From positions 55,162 to 119,161 of the forward strand of contig NZ_BMOD01000001.1 of the NCBI RefSeq assembly GCF_014646895.1: a DNA stretch of 64,000 nt, in the 5' to 3' direction. Below are positions 9,201 to 16,666 of this stretch, one piece after another. Numbering within the stretch: the stretch's first letter is position 1; each line of letters starts with the position of its first letter. Below the pieces are notes generated by a model that made no database searches, was not told the DNA's origin, and saw only the letters and a program-made list of their open reading frames with translations. The position numbers and the translations under genes are program-made. The DNA is from Deinococcus roseus. GTDB taxonomy: Bacteria > Deinococcota > Deinococci > Deinococcales > Deinococcaceae.

Positions 9201-9378
9201 GGCTGAGGGTGGTGGCAAGGGCGTAGATCAGGCGTTTGATGGGTTCATTGAAACGCAGTTCCACAGCATCGCTGCCGGAGCGGATGTTTGCATACACCTG
9301 TCTGAAGCCTTTCAAACTCACAGCAACAGCCAGGATTCCAAAGATGGCGAACAGCACCTGGTGCAAGAGTGGGAGCAC
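6244..9378 (-). CDS. Membrane Fe-S oxidoreductase (ETF:quinone / FadF-like) with RKKWG-repeat tail
   Basis: About 1044 residues. Roughly five membrane helices in the first 270 residues, with His residues suited to haem b, precede two 4Fe-4S motifs (CIQCNRCQDVCP near 298 and CTTCGACMDVCP near 353) and two CCG domains (VGCAAAYDPG near 435; HDPCYLG near 556; CCGAGGAQFW near 597). This is the layout of HdrD-like proteins such as FadF and the membrane ETF:menaquinone oxidoreductases, which pass fatty-acid-oxidation electrons to quinone. No etfAB lies nearby. After residue 675 come nine Gln, then an Ala/Pro/Gln/Glu-rich tail with seven RKKWG-type motifs, not expected in the family. GTG 9378 is preferred because GGAGG lies 6 bases upstream; TTG 9402 is also possible. 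Confidence 0.85.
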   Translation of the reverse strand: MLPLLHQVLFAIFGILAVAVSLKGFRQVYANIRSGSDAVELRFNEPIKRLIYALATTLSQSRVFRKRPLVSFFHSLIMYGFTFYLLVNLIDGLEGYFHLSISSERPLGAIYNLLADLLSLGVLLGVISLSIRRFSARGKKVFSWNERTLLHPKVQERYIPRDSLIVSSFILFHVGSRILGQGFKLIHDSENGQYRDAFQPLASSVAGLLHNLGVTPESALSGFAFGYWGALGSILIFLSYFPYSKHIHLFMAPLKYAVKRFENSGTLPLQQVDLEAEELKMGAKQLSDLEWPRLLDAYACIQCNRCQDVCPGTQTGKALSPAALEINKRMAFNAGDQDLVLLEMAISPEAVWACTTCGACMDVCPVQNEQMLDIIDIRRHQVLVEGDFPQELNMAFRGMERAGNPWGISQDKRMDWAQGLSVPTIDQNPNPDVLYWVGCAAAYDPGAQKVARSFVQLLERAKVNFAVLGKKETCTGDSARRAGNELLFQQLAERNISNLDAANAKLIVATCPHCMNTLRNEYPQLGGNYQVMHHTEYLELLLNDQRLQPTATAGEVTFHDPCYLGRHNGVYDAPRDVLKSMGTAVLELERTREKSFCCGAGGAQFWKEEEEGEMRVSEARFKEIQRRLDQSKEGKTVAVGCPFCKSMLNSSPSKAESTIEVKDVAELLLERVAGKPQQQQQQQQQEQPVATQNRVATVDDQSAVQSEPVQTQETPVSLRDAEQSQQGEIPATPRKKWGAKAEVLTPETAPETAPEIAQNTQPTSGQDSNETPAAQAAPARKKWGAKSSEAATETPSTPPAQEQENRLQDQIQESSAEAGTPRKKWGAKTQTDVGPSEAAPSEPEAQREVLSPQPAENAPVARKKWGGKPEGTQPETPVDSVDSAGSVEREGSEPQGQTASLPGSETAESPVEAPRKKWGGRQKAEVQEGQGNETANPVQLDVAETAQAVDQVAGPSGPPVVEASETGRKKWSGKPKASRPEADTQPDAISPDLIVQQPIETSQEGQALAEGLKDTGDLGPHESQAAPETAPEGRKKWKPRKDQG

Positions 9379-9772
9379 CTTCAACCTCCATTTATAGACC
9401 AAGTCTAATTTTGTCTAGGTTATCACGACTTCAGGTGTTTCTACTATAGACCTTTCTGGAAATCCCTGAGCGAAAGCCTGCACCACAGCACTGAAAGGCC
9501 AGAGGCGAGAAGGGAAATTCTGCGCTCCAGACTTTATGAAGGCCACTGGCTGTACATTCTCACAAAAAACCCTGAACCACGAGATTTGTTACTTCCTGGT
9601 AACAAATCGATGAAAGACTCTGACTCCCAAAAGGGGAAATTTTGTAAGATTTCTGAAAGATTTTGGGTATATACTGGGAAGCGTTAAGGAAATTCTCATA
9701 CCCCTTAGCAGCAATTCATCTGTTCCCCAGTCTTTATACATGTGTGATCTGGGAGAACAAAAGGAGCTTTAC
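9379..9772. other. Intergenic region upstream of the pilin genes
   Basis: 394 bases without a supported gene between divergent transcripts. It contains a 26-bp inverted repeat at 9583-9608, a TATACT hexamer at 9670-9675 that could be the pilin -10 (no clear -35), and a short TAGAC / GTCTA palindrome close to the Fe-S protein start. Confidence 0.5.
9583..9608. promoter_or_regulatory. 26-bp perfect inverted repeat upstream of pilin genes
   Basis: Arms GATTTGTTAC and GTAACAAATC flank a 6-base centre (TTCCTG). There is no following T-run, so it is not an intrinsic terminator. It lies about 60 bases before the candidate pilin -10 and could be a regulator binding site. Confidence 0.55.
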
Positions 9773-10180
9773 ATGCGTAAAGGTCAAGCCAACGCCGGTT
9801 TCACCCTCATCGAGCTGCTCATCGTGATCGCCATCATCGGTATTCTCGCCGCCGTGCTGATCCCCAACCTGCTCAACGCCAAGAAGAAGTCTGAAGAAGC
9901 TGCTGCCAAAACCGTGGCCCGCAACGTTCTGAACAGCCTTGCTGCTGTGGAAACCAACAATGCCACTTCCACTGGCTCTGATGGCGTCTGCGCCTTTGAC
10001 AATGCCACCGATACTGTGACTGTGACTTCCGGTGCTGAAACCGCCACTGTGAATGCTCCCAACCCCATCAACTCTGTGGTTTGCACTCAAGTTGCTGCCA
10101 CTGCCACCACCCCTGCCGCCTACAACGTGGTTGTTACCACCACCGGTGGTGCTTCTGTTACCCAGGAAGCCAAGAAGTAA
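9773..10180 (+). CDS. Type IV prepilin-like protein (major-pilin type)
   Basis: 135-residue precursor with a type III signal sequence: a short basic leader (MRKGQANAG) cut before Phe, then FTLIELLIVIAIIGILAAVL, which has the Glu+5 required for pilus assembly. The remainder is a short, Ala/Thr/Val-rich pilin head containing two Cys that could form a disulphide. The start is fixed by AAGGAG six bases before ATG 9773; an upstream in-frame ATG at 9740 lacks a ribosome site. A terminator directly follows, then a second prepilin gene. It probably forms a pilus or pseudopilus for adhesion, motility or DNA uptake; no assembly genes lie nearby. Confidence 0.9.
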   Translation: MRKGQANAGFTLIELLIVIAIIGILAAVLIPNLLNAKKKSEEAAAKTVARNVLNSLAAVETNNATSTGSDGVCAFDNATDTVTVTSGAETATVNAPNPINSVVCTQVAATATTPAAYNVVVTTTGGASVTQEAKK

Positions 10181-10188
10181 TCCAGCTT

Positions 10189-10226
10189 AAAAAAAATGCA
10201 GGGAACATCTCCCTGCATTTTTTTTA
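10189..10226. terminator. Hairpin between the two prepilin genes
   Basis: An A-run, the arm ATGCAGGGA, a 5-base loop, the arm TCCCTGCAT and a T-run form a strong intrinsic terminator. Because the next gene starts 18 bases later, it probably limits read-through and sets a high first-to-second pilin ratio. Confidence 0.85.
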
Positions 10227-10243
10227 TCTCGGCAAGGAGCAGT

Positions 10244-10642
10244 ATGACCCACAGAACCAAGGCCAGAAATGCTGGTTTTACCCTGGTGGAGTTGCTGATT
10301 GTCATTGCCATTGTCGGAATACTTGCCGCTGTCATGATCCCTGCAATTGTTGCCTCAAAAACCAGAGGATACAACTTGGCCGCACAGACCTGTGCCTCTT
10401 CGCTTGCAAAAGCGGCCAACATTTACTGGATCAACAACATCAGTGCTCCAGGTTATCCAGCACCATCAGCCCTAACAGCAGATGTTTCCACCTACGGCAC
10501 CCAGCAATGTTTGCTGCCCGGTCTCACCATCACGGGCATTGCAGCCACCGCCACCCATTTTGAGTACGAAGTCAAGCACCAGGACGGAAACCGGGTCTAC
10601 ACCATCAATGAAGTTCAGTTGATCATCACCAAAGCACCCTGA
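10244..10642 (+). CDS. Type IV prepilin-like protein (second, minor type)
   Basis: 132-residue precursor with leader MTHRTKARNAG and then FTLVELLIVIAIVGILAAVM, again with Glu+5. Two Cys in the head (TCASSL and QQCLLPGL) are placed as in disulphide-bonded pilins, and the head region CLLPGLTITGIAATATHFEYEV is pilin-like. The start at 10244 has AAGGAG five bases upstream; the longer in-frame ORF starts inside the upstream terminator. It lies 63 bases after the first prepilin gene and is likely expressed by partial read-through of the intervening terminator. Function in the pilus, whether minor subunit or pseudopilin, is inferred. Confidence 0.87.
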   Translation: MTHRTKARNAGFTLVELLIVIAIVGILAAVMIPAIVASKTRGYNLAAQTCASSLAKAANIYWINNISAPGYPAPSALTADVSTYGTQQCLLPGLTITGIAATATHFEYEVKHQDGNRVYTINEVQLIITKAP

Positions 10643-10664
10643 AACAGCCATCATGCATGCCATA

Positions 10665-10695
10665 GAGAGAGGAAATTTCCTCTCTCCTAATTTTT
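10665..10695. terminator. Terminator after prepilin pair
   Basis: A 22-base perfect palindrome (arms GAGAGAGGAAA / TTTCCTCTCTC) is followed by CTAATTTTTT. It closes the pilin transcript before the convergent beta-galactosidase gene. Confidence 0.8.
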
Positions 10696-10712
10696 TGCTG
10701 GATGCCCTGGGT

Positions 10713-12659
10713 TCAGGTGTCTTCAAACACTTCAAAATTGACTGCTGGCACCCTCGTCCCCAGAAAGTCCACGCCGTAAGCATTAAAGTTTTGCACCAGC
10801 ATCTTCCCTGCCCTTCTGGACACCCGAATGCCTTCTGGAACATCCAGCACAGAGACACCTGCCTGCAACGCCACTTCACGCAGCAAATCATGCACCAGAC
10901 CCGGACTGTGGGCACCAATGGTCAACACATTGCCTTTTTGCATCACAGCGCATTCTCCAGCAAGGGGACCTGATTCATACACATGCAACGCCTGTGCATC
11001 CTGCAACCGGTAAGATTCTGCCCAGAGGGTCACCTCATAACCTCCCAGCATTTCCTTGAGGGTGGGGCGCATGGAATCAAAATTCTTCAACCTGCCCCCC
11101 AGCAGTTCAGAAAGGGATCCTGGCTGTCCCTTGTCAAAAGCCTGCCCGGTTTCGGTGAAGAATGCGGTTCGGGGACCAAACACCAGCTGAGCGTGTTCAC
11201 TGGCCTTTTTCAAATTTGCAGCGTGAGCTTCTGACATCAGGGTGAGGGCAGGGGCCACCACCACCTGATAAGCAGACAGATCCGCTCCAGGCTGAACCAC
11301 ATCCACATCCACTCCAAGACTGCGCAAAGTGGAGTAATACAGCATCACCTGTTGCCAGTAGGTCAGGTGCTGGTTGTGTCGTTGCTGGTCAAAAAGCCAC
11401 AGGGATTCAGCATCATGCAACAAGGCCACCTGCGCTGGAACCTCTCCAGGAACAAAATCTCTGGGTTGCAACTGCTGAATTTCCAGGTGCCCTCTGTCTG
11501 GGGTTTCATCGTGTCTCAGCAACCCCGAATGCAGAACCTCCTGGGCCATGGTGGCGGCCCTCCAGCGAAAATACGAGACACCGTCTGCCCCGTGTGCCCA
11601 GGCCTGGGCTGTCCACAGTTGCACGGCACCATCTGCAGGCAAGGGGTTGTGGGGGGCCCAGTTCACCTGTCCACATTGTTGTTCCATCACCCAGAAACCC
11701 TGTTTGTTGTTTTTCAAGCAGCGGTACAGGTCATGGTTGAAGCTGATCAAGTCCGGGTGACCTGTTCTGGCATATTTGTGCTTGAGGTCTTCTGCCAGAA
11801 AGCTGCAGGTTTCCAGCAAACCTGTGGGGTAAGCGTCCCAGGATGCGAAATCCAGACATGCAGCCACAGCGTGAGAATCAAAATCCGCAAAGAAACCCAT
11901 GAAATTGTGGGTCACGAAACGGCCAGGAGAGCATTCACGAAGAATCCTGACCTGTTCTTCCTGAAATTCTTTCACCATGTCCGAGGCAAAACGGGCATGG
12001 TCCAGCACCTGGCTGGGATTGGGATCGGTGACGGTCAGGTTAGGAAGCTGAATCTGCTCCCATGCAGTGTACTCCTGGCTCCAGAACACATTCCCCCAGG
12101 CTGCATTGAGGTTTTCCAGCGAACTGTATTTCTGCTGCAGCCATGCCCGAAAAGCAGCTGCGCTTGCTGGCCCATAACTGCGGGTGGTGTCGTGACAGCC
12201 AAATTCGTTGTCCGTCTGCCAGCCTGCCACCGCTGGATGCCGCCCATACCGGCGGGCCATTGCTGTGGTGATGCGCCTCGAGTGCTCCCGGTACACAGAA
12301 GAAGCAAAATCGTAATGTCTTCTTGATCCAAATGTTCGGGTTCTTCCCTGGGCATCCACCGCCAGAATTTCAGGATGGGCATGCACCAGCCATGCCGGAG
12401 GGGCAGCTGTAGGGGTACACAACACCACCTGCATGTCTTCCTGATGCAGAATATCGATGACCTGGTCCAGCCACTGCCACTGGAAGGCTCCCGGCTCAGG
12501 TTCCAGACGGCTCCAGGCAAACTCGGCCAGTCGGACATGGGTCAGACCCAGGGCTTTTTGCTGTTTTGCATAATGTTCCCAGCGGTCTGGTGGGACATGT
12601 TCGGGGTAATCGCAAACCCCCAGGATCAAATGGGATGCATGGGCCGAATTCTGGGTCAT
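10713..12659 (-). CDS. GH42-family beta-galactosidase
   Basis: About 648 residues. Retaining glycoside hydrolase expected to release terminal beta-galactose. The N-terminus LGVCDYPEHVPPDRW and LGLTHVRLAEFAWSRLEP are typical of GH42. The general acid/base Glu is in WQTDNEFGCHD (about residue 155) and the nucleophile Glu in FWVMEQQCG (about residue 312). No signal peptide is seen, so it acts on imported sugar. An in-frame ATG at 12716 would add 19 residues with no better ribosome site; the shorter start fits the family. It lies 72 bases after the DeoR-type regulator gene (16 with the longer start), and the two very probably form an operon. Confidence 0.9.
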   Translation of the reverse strand: MTQNSAHASHLILGVCDYPEHVPPDRWEHYAKQQKALGLTHVRLAEFAWSRLEPEPGAFQWQWLDQVIDILHQEDMQVVLCTPTAAPPAWLVHAHPEILAVDAQGRTRTFGSRRHYDFASSVYREHSRRITTAMARRYGRHPAVAGWQTDNEFGCHDTTRSYGPASAAAFRAWLQQKYSSLENLNAAWGNVFWSQEYTAWEQIQLPNLTVTDPNPSQVLDHARFASDMVKEFQEEQVRILRECSPGRFVTHNFMGFFADFDSHAVAACLDFASWDAYPTGLLETCSFLAEDLKHKYARTGHPDLISFNHDLYRCLKNNKQGFWVMEQQCGQVNWAPHNPLPADGAVQLWTAQAWAHGADGVSYFRWRAATMAQEVLHSGLLRHDETPDRGHLEIQQLQPRDFVPGEVPAQVALLHDAESLWLFDQQRHNQHLTYWQQVMLYYSTLRSLGVDVDVVQPGADLSAYQVVVAPALTLMSEAHAANLKKASEHAQLVFGPRTAFFTETGQAFDKGQPGSLSELLGGRLKNFDSMRPTLKEMLGGYEVTLWAESYRLQDAQALHVYESGPLAGECAVMQKGNVLTIGAHSPGLVHDLLREVALQAGVSVLDVPEGIRVSRRAGKMLVQNFNAYGVDFLGTRVPAVNFEVFEDT

Positions 12660-12731
12660 GTCTGGATCTTGACCCTTTTCAAGTCCTGTTTGCAACCACC
12701 CTGCAGCAAAATTCATCCCACAACTGTGGGT

Positions 12732-13490
12732 TCACACCACGATCACCCGCAGCCCTGTCTGTTCGAGGTCCTGCAAATCGCCCTTCTTGACCCGGTGGTC
12801 CGTGATCAGGGCGGTGATTCCCGAAAGTGGAGCCACCAGCGCGGTGGATTCAATTCTGATTTTTTCGTGGTCTGCCAGCACATAAACTTCATGGGCATTC
12901 TGGCAAACACTTCTTTTGATTTCAGCCTCAGGCAGGTTTTTGTTGCTGACCCCAAAATTGGCACTGACCCCATTGCAGCCAATGAACGCTTTGTCAAAAC
13001 GGAAGTTGCGAATGATTTCCATGCCAAAAGGCTGCACCAGAGAATGCTGCAATTTGCGCACGGTTCCCCCGGTGACCACAATGGTGAAAGACTGGCGGGT
13101 TTCCAGTTCCAGGGCAATGTTCAGACCGTTGGTGACAATGGTGACATGCTGCAGGGTGTTGGGGAGGGCACGGGCCAGGGCAGTGCAGGTGGATCCCACA
13201 TCAATGAAAATGGTGTCCCCATCCTGAACCAGCGATGCTGCTTTTTTGGCAATGCGTTGTTTCTCTGCCTCCAGGATTTTGCGGGTTTCTTCGAGGGGGC
13301 GCTCCACTTTTTGCAGGATGGGTTTGGTGGCCCCGCCCCTGGTGCGGTGAATCAAGCCCGCTTCACTGAGCCGGGTGAGGTCGCTGCGTATGGTCACAGT
13401 GGACACCCCGAGCAGTTCAGCGAGTTCTTCTACGGTGACTTTGCCGGATTGTTCAATGCGGGACAGGATGATGTCGTCTCGGGTGGCCAT
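12732..13490 (-). CDS. DeoR/GlpR-family transcriptional regulator
   Basis: 252-residue repressor-type protein. The N-terminal winged helix reads MATRDDIILSRIEQSGKVTV then ELLGVSTVTIRSDLTRL, followed by RTRGGA. The C-terminal sugar-phosphate sensor domain shows the family signature DGDTIFIDVGSTCTALA, then IVVTGGTVR and CNGVSANFG. The start at ATG 13490 follows AAAGGCAAGG; an ORF start 33 bases further out is less supported. It is the first gene of the operon with the GH42 gene and probably represses both, responding to a phosphorylated sugar. Ligand identity is not visible. Confidence 0.92.
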   Translation of the reverse strand: MATRDDIILSRIEQSGKVTVEELAELLGVSTVTIRSDLTRLSEAGLIHRTRGGATKPILQKVERPLEETRKILEAEKQRIAKKAASLVQDGDTIFIDVGSTCTALARALPNTLQHVTIVTNGLNIALELETRQSFTIVVTGGTVRKLQHSLVQPFGMEIIRNFRFDKAFIGCNGVSANFGVSNKNLPEAEIKRSVCQNAHEVYVLADHEKIRIESTALVAPLSGITALITDHRVKKGDLQDLEQTGLRVIVV

Positions 13491-13523
13491 GACCTTGCCT
13501 TTCTGTTCTTTTGCTTGTTTCAA

Positions 13524-13552
13524 TTTTTACCCCACCTCTTGTGCAATGTCAA
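13524..13552 (-). promoter_or_regulatory. Sigma-70-type promoter of the deoR-GH42 operon
   Basis: On the minus strand, TTGACA (13552-13547) and TAAAAA (13529-13524) are separated by exactly 17 bases. The GAAAG repeats just upstream of the -35 (13562-13594) are candidates for the regulator's own operator. Confidence 0.65.
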
Positions 13553-13855
13553 GACAATTCCCTTTCAAAAGCTTTCCCTATGGCACAATCTTTCAGGTTT
13601 TTCCCAGGTTCTCAAAACAATCAGCATCAGGATTTTCTTTACCAGAAAAACTTCTGGTCTCTTTTCCTTGCAGTCTTCCCTGCGCAAAACCAGAAGTTGC
13701 ATCCAATTTTCGATATTTTCAATGGGGAAATCAAAAGCCAATTGTGTCTTTCCGAAAGGCTGCAGCATCTGTTTCACCACCAGCAAGCCCGAAAACCAGT
13801 CTGACAGGACAGGCGATCCGGTTGCCCTGCCTCTGGCAATGCAGAAACAGCAGCC

Positions 13856-13861
13856 TATAAT
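13856..13861 (+). promoter_or_regulatory. recN -10 element, leaderless arrangement
   Basis: A perfect TATAAT ends six bases before the recN ATG. This leaves no room for an untranslated leader or Shine-Dalgarno sequence. Confidence 0.7.
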
Positions 13862-13867
13862 GTAGGC

Positions 13868-15475
13868 ATGATCAACAACCTTGAAGTGCGGAACCTGGCC
13901 ATTGCCGACGCACTCGACCTGGAATTGAGTGAGGGCCTGAATGTGTTCTCCGGGGAAACCGGAGCAGGAAAGAGCCTGATTGTGGATGCGCTGGAACTGC
14001 TGCTGGGGGCCAGAGGCAGTGCGGATCTGGTGCGCAGTGGCGAAGACAGCCTGCTGGTGACCTCCTGGTGGAAAGACCAGTCTGCCAGCCGCAGGGTCTC
14101 CACAGCAGGACGGTCCACCGCCCGCATTGATGGTGAAGTGGTCACGGTGAAAGAACTGGCCGAGTTCACCTCTCCACGGGTGACTGTACACGGTCAGCAT
14201 GCCTCCCAGGAGTTGCTGGGCATCAAGAAACACCATTCCTTTCTGGACCGAGCCCTCTCTGCCCAGGTGGTGGAAGGTTTCAGAAGTGCTTATCAGGCTT
14301 TTACCACCGCCCAGAACCGCCTGAATGCCCTCAAGCAATCCGAACTGGAACGCAACCGTCAGCTGGATTTGCTTTCCTACCAGCTGCAGGAAATTGATGA
14401 AGTCAAATTCAATGTGGGGGAAGACCTCACCCTGCAAGAAGAAGTCACATTGCTCAGCAACATGGAGCAAATCTCCAGTGGGGCCAGCACTGCAGCAGAA
14501 ATCCTCTCCAGCAGTGAGCAAAACGCTCTGGATGTCGTCAGGGCAGCCATGAAATCCCTGCAGGGACCAGCAAAGTACAGCGATGATGCCAAGAACCTGC
14601 TCTCTGAATTGAGGGAAGCCCTCAGCAACCTCACCGCCATTGGACAGGAACTGGTTTCTCTGGCAGAGAACAGTGTTCCAGATGAGGAGCGCCTGCACCT
14701 GCTGGAAGAGCGTCTGGGCAAACTGCACCGCCTGCAAAGCAAGTATGGACCGGGCCTTCAAGATGTGCTGCACTATCGGGAGCAGATCTCCATGGAACTG
14801 GAGGGTCTGGAATCCCAGAATGCAGACCTGAGCAGCCTGGAAGCCGAGATTGAAACCCTCAAAGCTGTGGTGCAGAAACGTGCTGAGGAGCTGTCCCAGG
14901 CCCGCCTGGGTGCAGCCCCCACCCTCAGTGTCCGGCTGGAAGCAGTGGTGCAGGCACTGGGCATGCCCAATGCCCGCCTGATGTTTGAAATCAGCCCTTC
15001 TGAACTGGGAGCCAATGGTCTGGAAGATGTGGTGTTGCTGTTCAGCGCCAACATGGGAGAACAGCTCAGGGAAATCGGAGCGATTGCTTCAGGGGGGGAA
15101 CTGTCCAGGGTGATGCTGGCGATCAGCACCGTGCTGGGCAGCGACACCCCTACCGTGGTCTTCGACGAGGTGGATGCCGGAATTGGTGGAGAAACCGCCA
15201 TGAAAGTGGGAGAGCAGCTTTCCCGTCTGGCCCGCAACAAACAGGTTCTGGTGGTCACCCACCTGCCCCAGATTGCGGCCTTTGCCACCCAGCACTTCAA
15301 GGTGGAAAAAGCCACCAGCCCAGAAGGTCGCACAGTTTCACGGGTCACCCGCCTCAACGATCAGGCCCGCCTGTTTGAACTGGCCCGCATGCTGAGCGGC
15401 AGCACCTCCAGCGTGGCCGTGCAGCACGCCATGGAATTGCTGGACAGTGCCCGCGCCCTGCCCCTGGATGTCTGA
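13868..15475 (+). CDS. recN: DNA repair protein RecN
   Basis: 535-residue SMC-like ATPase involved in double-strand-break repair. Walker A is GETGAGKS at residues 30-37 after MINNLEVRNLAIADALDLEL. A central coiled-coil region spans about 150-350 with long Glu/Leu/Gln-rich stretches. The C-terminal ATPase half has SGGELSRVMLA (about 410) and Walker B VVFDEVDAGIGG (about 430), then VTHLPQIAAFA. The length is close to that of other RecN proteins and slightly shorter than the E. coli form. It stands alone and is expressed from the TATAAT immediately upstream. RecN supports chromosome reassembly after radiation in Deinococcus. Confidence 0.96.
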   Translation: MINNLEVRNLAIADALDLELSEGLNVFSGETGAGKSLIVDALELLLGARGSADLVRSGEDSLLVTSWWKDQSASRRVSTAGRSTARIDGEVVTVKELAEFTSPRVTVHGQHASQELLGIKKHHSFLDRALSAQVVEGFRSAYQAFTTAQNRLNALKQSELERNRQLDLLSYQLQEIDEVKFNVGEDLTLQEEVTLLSNMEQISSGASTAAEILSSSEQNALDVVRAAMKSLQGPAKYSDDAKNLLSELREALSNLTAIGQELVSLAENSVPDEERLHLLEERLGKLHRLQSKYGPGLQDVLHYREQISMELEGLESQNADLSSLEAEIETLKAVVQKRAEELSQARLGAAPTLSVRLEAVVQALGMPNARLMFEISPSELGANGLEDVVLLFSANMGEQLREIGAIASGGELSRVMLAISTVLGSDTPTVVFDEVDAGIGGETAMKVGEQLSRLARNKQVLVVTHLPQIAAFATQHFKVEKATSPEGRTVSRVTRLNDQARLFELARMLSGSTSSVAVQHAMELLDSARALPLDV

Positions 15476-15571
15476 TCCCCACATGATTTAAGCAGCAAAA
15501 TACTCTGCAGGCACAGCTGGTTTTTCTGGAAACGCCTCTGTGCCTGTTTTCAAAAAATTTGGGAGGAAAAC

Positions 15572-16342
15572 ATGGACCTGGAAATGCTGGAATTCACCGA
15601 AGCCAGAGCGTTCACAGCCCAGTACCAGCAAGCCCCTGACAGTTTCGGGTTGCAGGCCAGCTGGCACGACCAATTGTGCCGACTCGCCGCCCCAAAAATG
15701 GATGTGTTCATGTTCAATCGGTTGCTGGGCATCAACTGGGAACAGGACTGGGAACACCTGCTTGCCCCTTATCGGGAAGCAAAACTGCAGAAATATGGGG
15801 TGGCTGTTGCTCCCAACCTGCTGACCGCAGACCTGAAAGAACGCCTTGCTGCTTCTGGTCTGGAGCACAAAACCAGCTGGGTCAAAATGTACCGCCCCGC
15901 AGGAGATGCCCCCGAAGTGAGCAGTCCTTTTCGCATTGAACGCATTGACTCCAGGCACGCCGCCCATTTCGCAGAGGTGGTGACCCTGGGCTTCCAGATG
16001 CCAGCCTTTCTGAGGCCCTGGTTGCAAAATGTGGTGGGCATTCCAGGGTGGGTGTCTTACCTGACCTTCAAAGGAGACACCCCGGTGGGTGCGGGAGCCC
16101 TGCATGTCCAGGGAGAATCAGCATGGCTGGGACTGGGGTGCACCCTGCCAGAGTTTCGCAACCAGGGCTCACAGGGCCTGATCATGCGAACCCGCGTTCA
16201 GGACGCCCTGGATCTGGGCTGCAAGTGGGTGGTGGTGGAAACCGGAGCCGAAACCCCGGAAAAACCCAATCCCTCTTACCACAACATGGTGCGCATGGGA
16301 TTCAAACTGGCCTATTCCCGGATGAATTTCCTTGCGAAATGA
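15572..16342 (+). CDS. GNAT-family N-acetyltransferase
   Basis: 256 residues. The second half (from about residue 115, PFRIERIDSRHAAHFAEVV) carries a GNAT fold: GAGALHVQGESAWLGLGCTLPEFRNQGSQGLIM, with the acetyl-CoA loop degenerate relative to the usual R/QxxGxG/A (here RNQGSQG). The N-terminal 110 residues may be a second, decayed GNAT repeat or a substrate domain. GGGAGGAAAAC gives a strong ribosome site before ATG 15572. A 12-base tandem repeat starts five bases past the stop codon. Substrate is unknown, and the gene is not obviously linked to recN, 96 bases upstream. Confidence 0.82.
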   Translation: MDLEMLEFTEARAFTAQYQQAPDSFGLQASWHDQLCRLAAPKMDVFMFNRLLGINWEQDWEHLLAPYREAKLQKYGVAVAPNLLTADLKERLAASGLEHKTSWVKMYRPAGDAPEVSSPFRIERIDSRHAAHFAEVVTLGFQMPAFLRPWLQNVVGIPGWVSYLTFKGDTPVGAGALHVQGESAWLGLGCTLPEFRNQGSQGLIMRTRVQDALDLGCKWVVVETGAETPEKPNPSYHNMVRMGFKLAYSRMNFLAK

Positions 16343-16346
16343 ACTT

Positions 16347-16418
16347 CAGAGCAGATTTCAGAGCAGATTTCAGAGCAGATTTCAGAGCAGATTTCAGGAC
16401 AGGTTTCAGTGCAGGTGG
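16347..16418. repeat. 12-bp tandem repeat (VNTR-like)
   Basis: Four perfect copies of CAGAGCAGATTT (16347-16394) are followed by two decayed copies to about 16418. The array fills the gap between the GNAT stop codon and the end of the acylphosphatase-like gene, touching the latter's last codons. Confidence 0.9.
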
Positions 16419-16666
16419 TATCCCTGCAACCCGGTGCTTTCGGACCACTGGGTGTCCAGAATCCGGGGCCGGGAAGCGGGATTGCCCCGCTGAATCCAGT
16501 GCAGGAAGCGCTGGAGGTCTTTCTCATGGCCTTCGGCGATCACTTCAATCCTGCCGTCCTGCAGGGATTCGATGTAGCCGGTGAGCCTGAGGTCCAGGGC
16601 ATAACGTTTGAGGAATTGAGGGTAACCGCTGAAGTCCCCTCCGACCAGACAGGTGAGTCGTTTCAC
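16406..16666 (-). CDS. Acylphosphatase-fold protein lacking catalytic residues
   Basis: About 86 residues, the size of an acylphosphatase. The fold pattern is recognisable: VKRLTCLVGGDFSGYPQFLKRYALDL corresponds to the phosphate-binding loop and first helix, GYIESLQDGRIEVIAEG to the second strand pair, and LQRFLHWIQRG to the second helix. The loop that normally reads GxVQGVGFR has no Arg, and the strand Asn (normally Nxx DG) is Ser, so both catalytic residues are missing. GTG 16666 is chosen by family alignment; ATG 16675 or TTG 16699 are alternatives, none with a good ribosome site. It may be a binding protein, or a gene under decay. Confidence 0.6.
   Translation of the reverse strand: MKRLTCLVGGDFSGYPQFLKRYALDLRLTGYIESLQDGRIEVIAEGHEKDLQRFLHWIQRGNPASRPRILDTQWSESTGLQGYHLH

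Larger units (their letters stand above)
13491..13867. other. Intergenic region between divergent deoR-type gene and recN
   Basis: 377 bases without a supported gene. It holds the deoR-type promoter (13524-13552), three copies of CTTTC (GAAAG on the minus strand) at 13562, 13572 and 13590, and the recN -10 at its right edge. I found no match to the Deinococcus radiation/desiccation response palindrome. Confidence 0.5.

Noticed and set aside
13801..13867. Radiation/desiccation response motif upstream of recN
   Set aside because: No match to the palindromic TTAYG-type motif was found near the gene; only a TATAAT leaderless promoter is seen.
16347..16418. CRISPR-like array
   Set aside because: The 12-bp units are direct head-to-tail copies without spacers, and there are no cas genes in the window.
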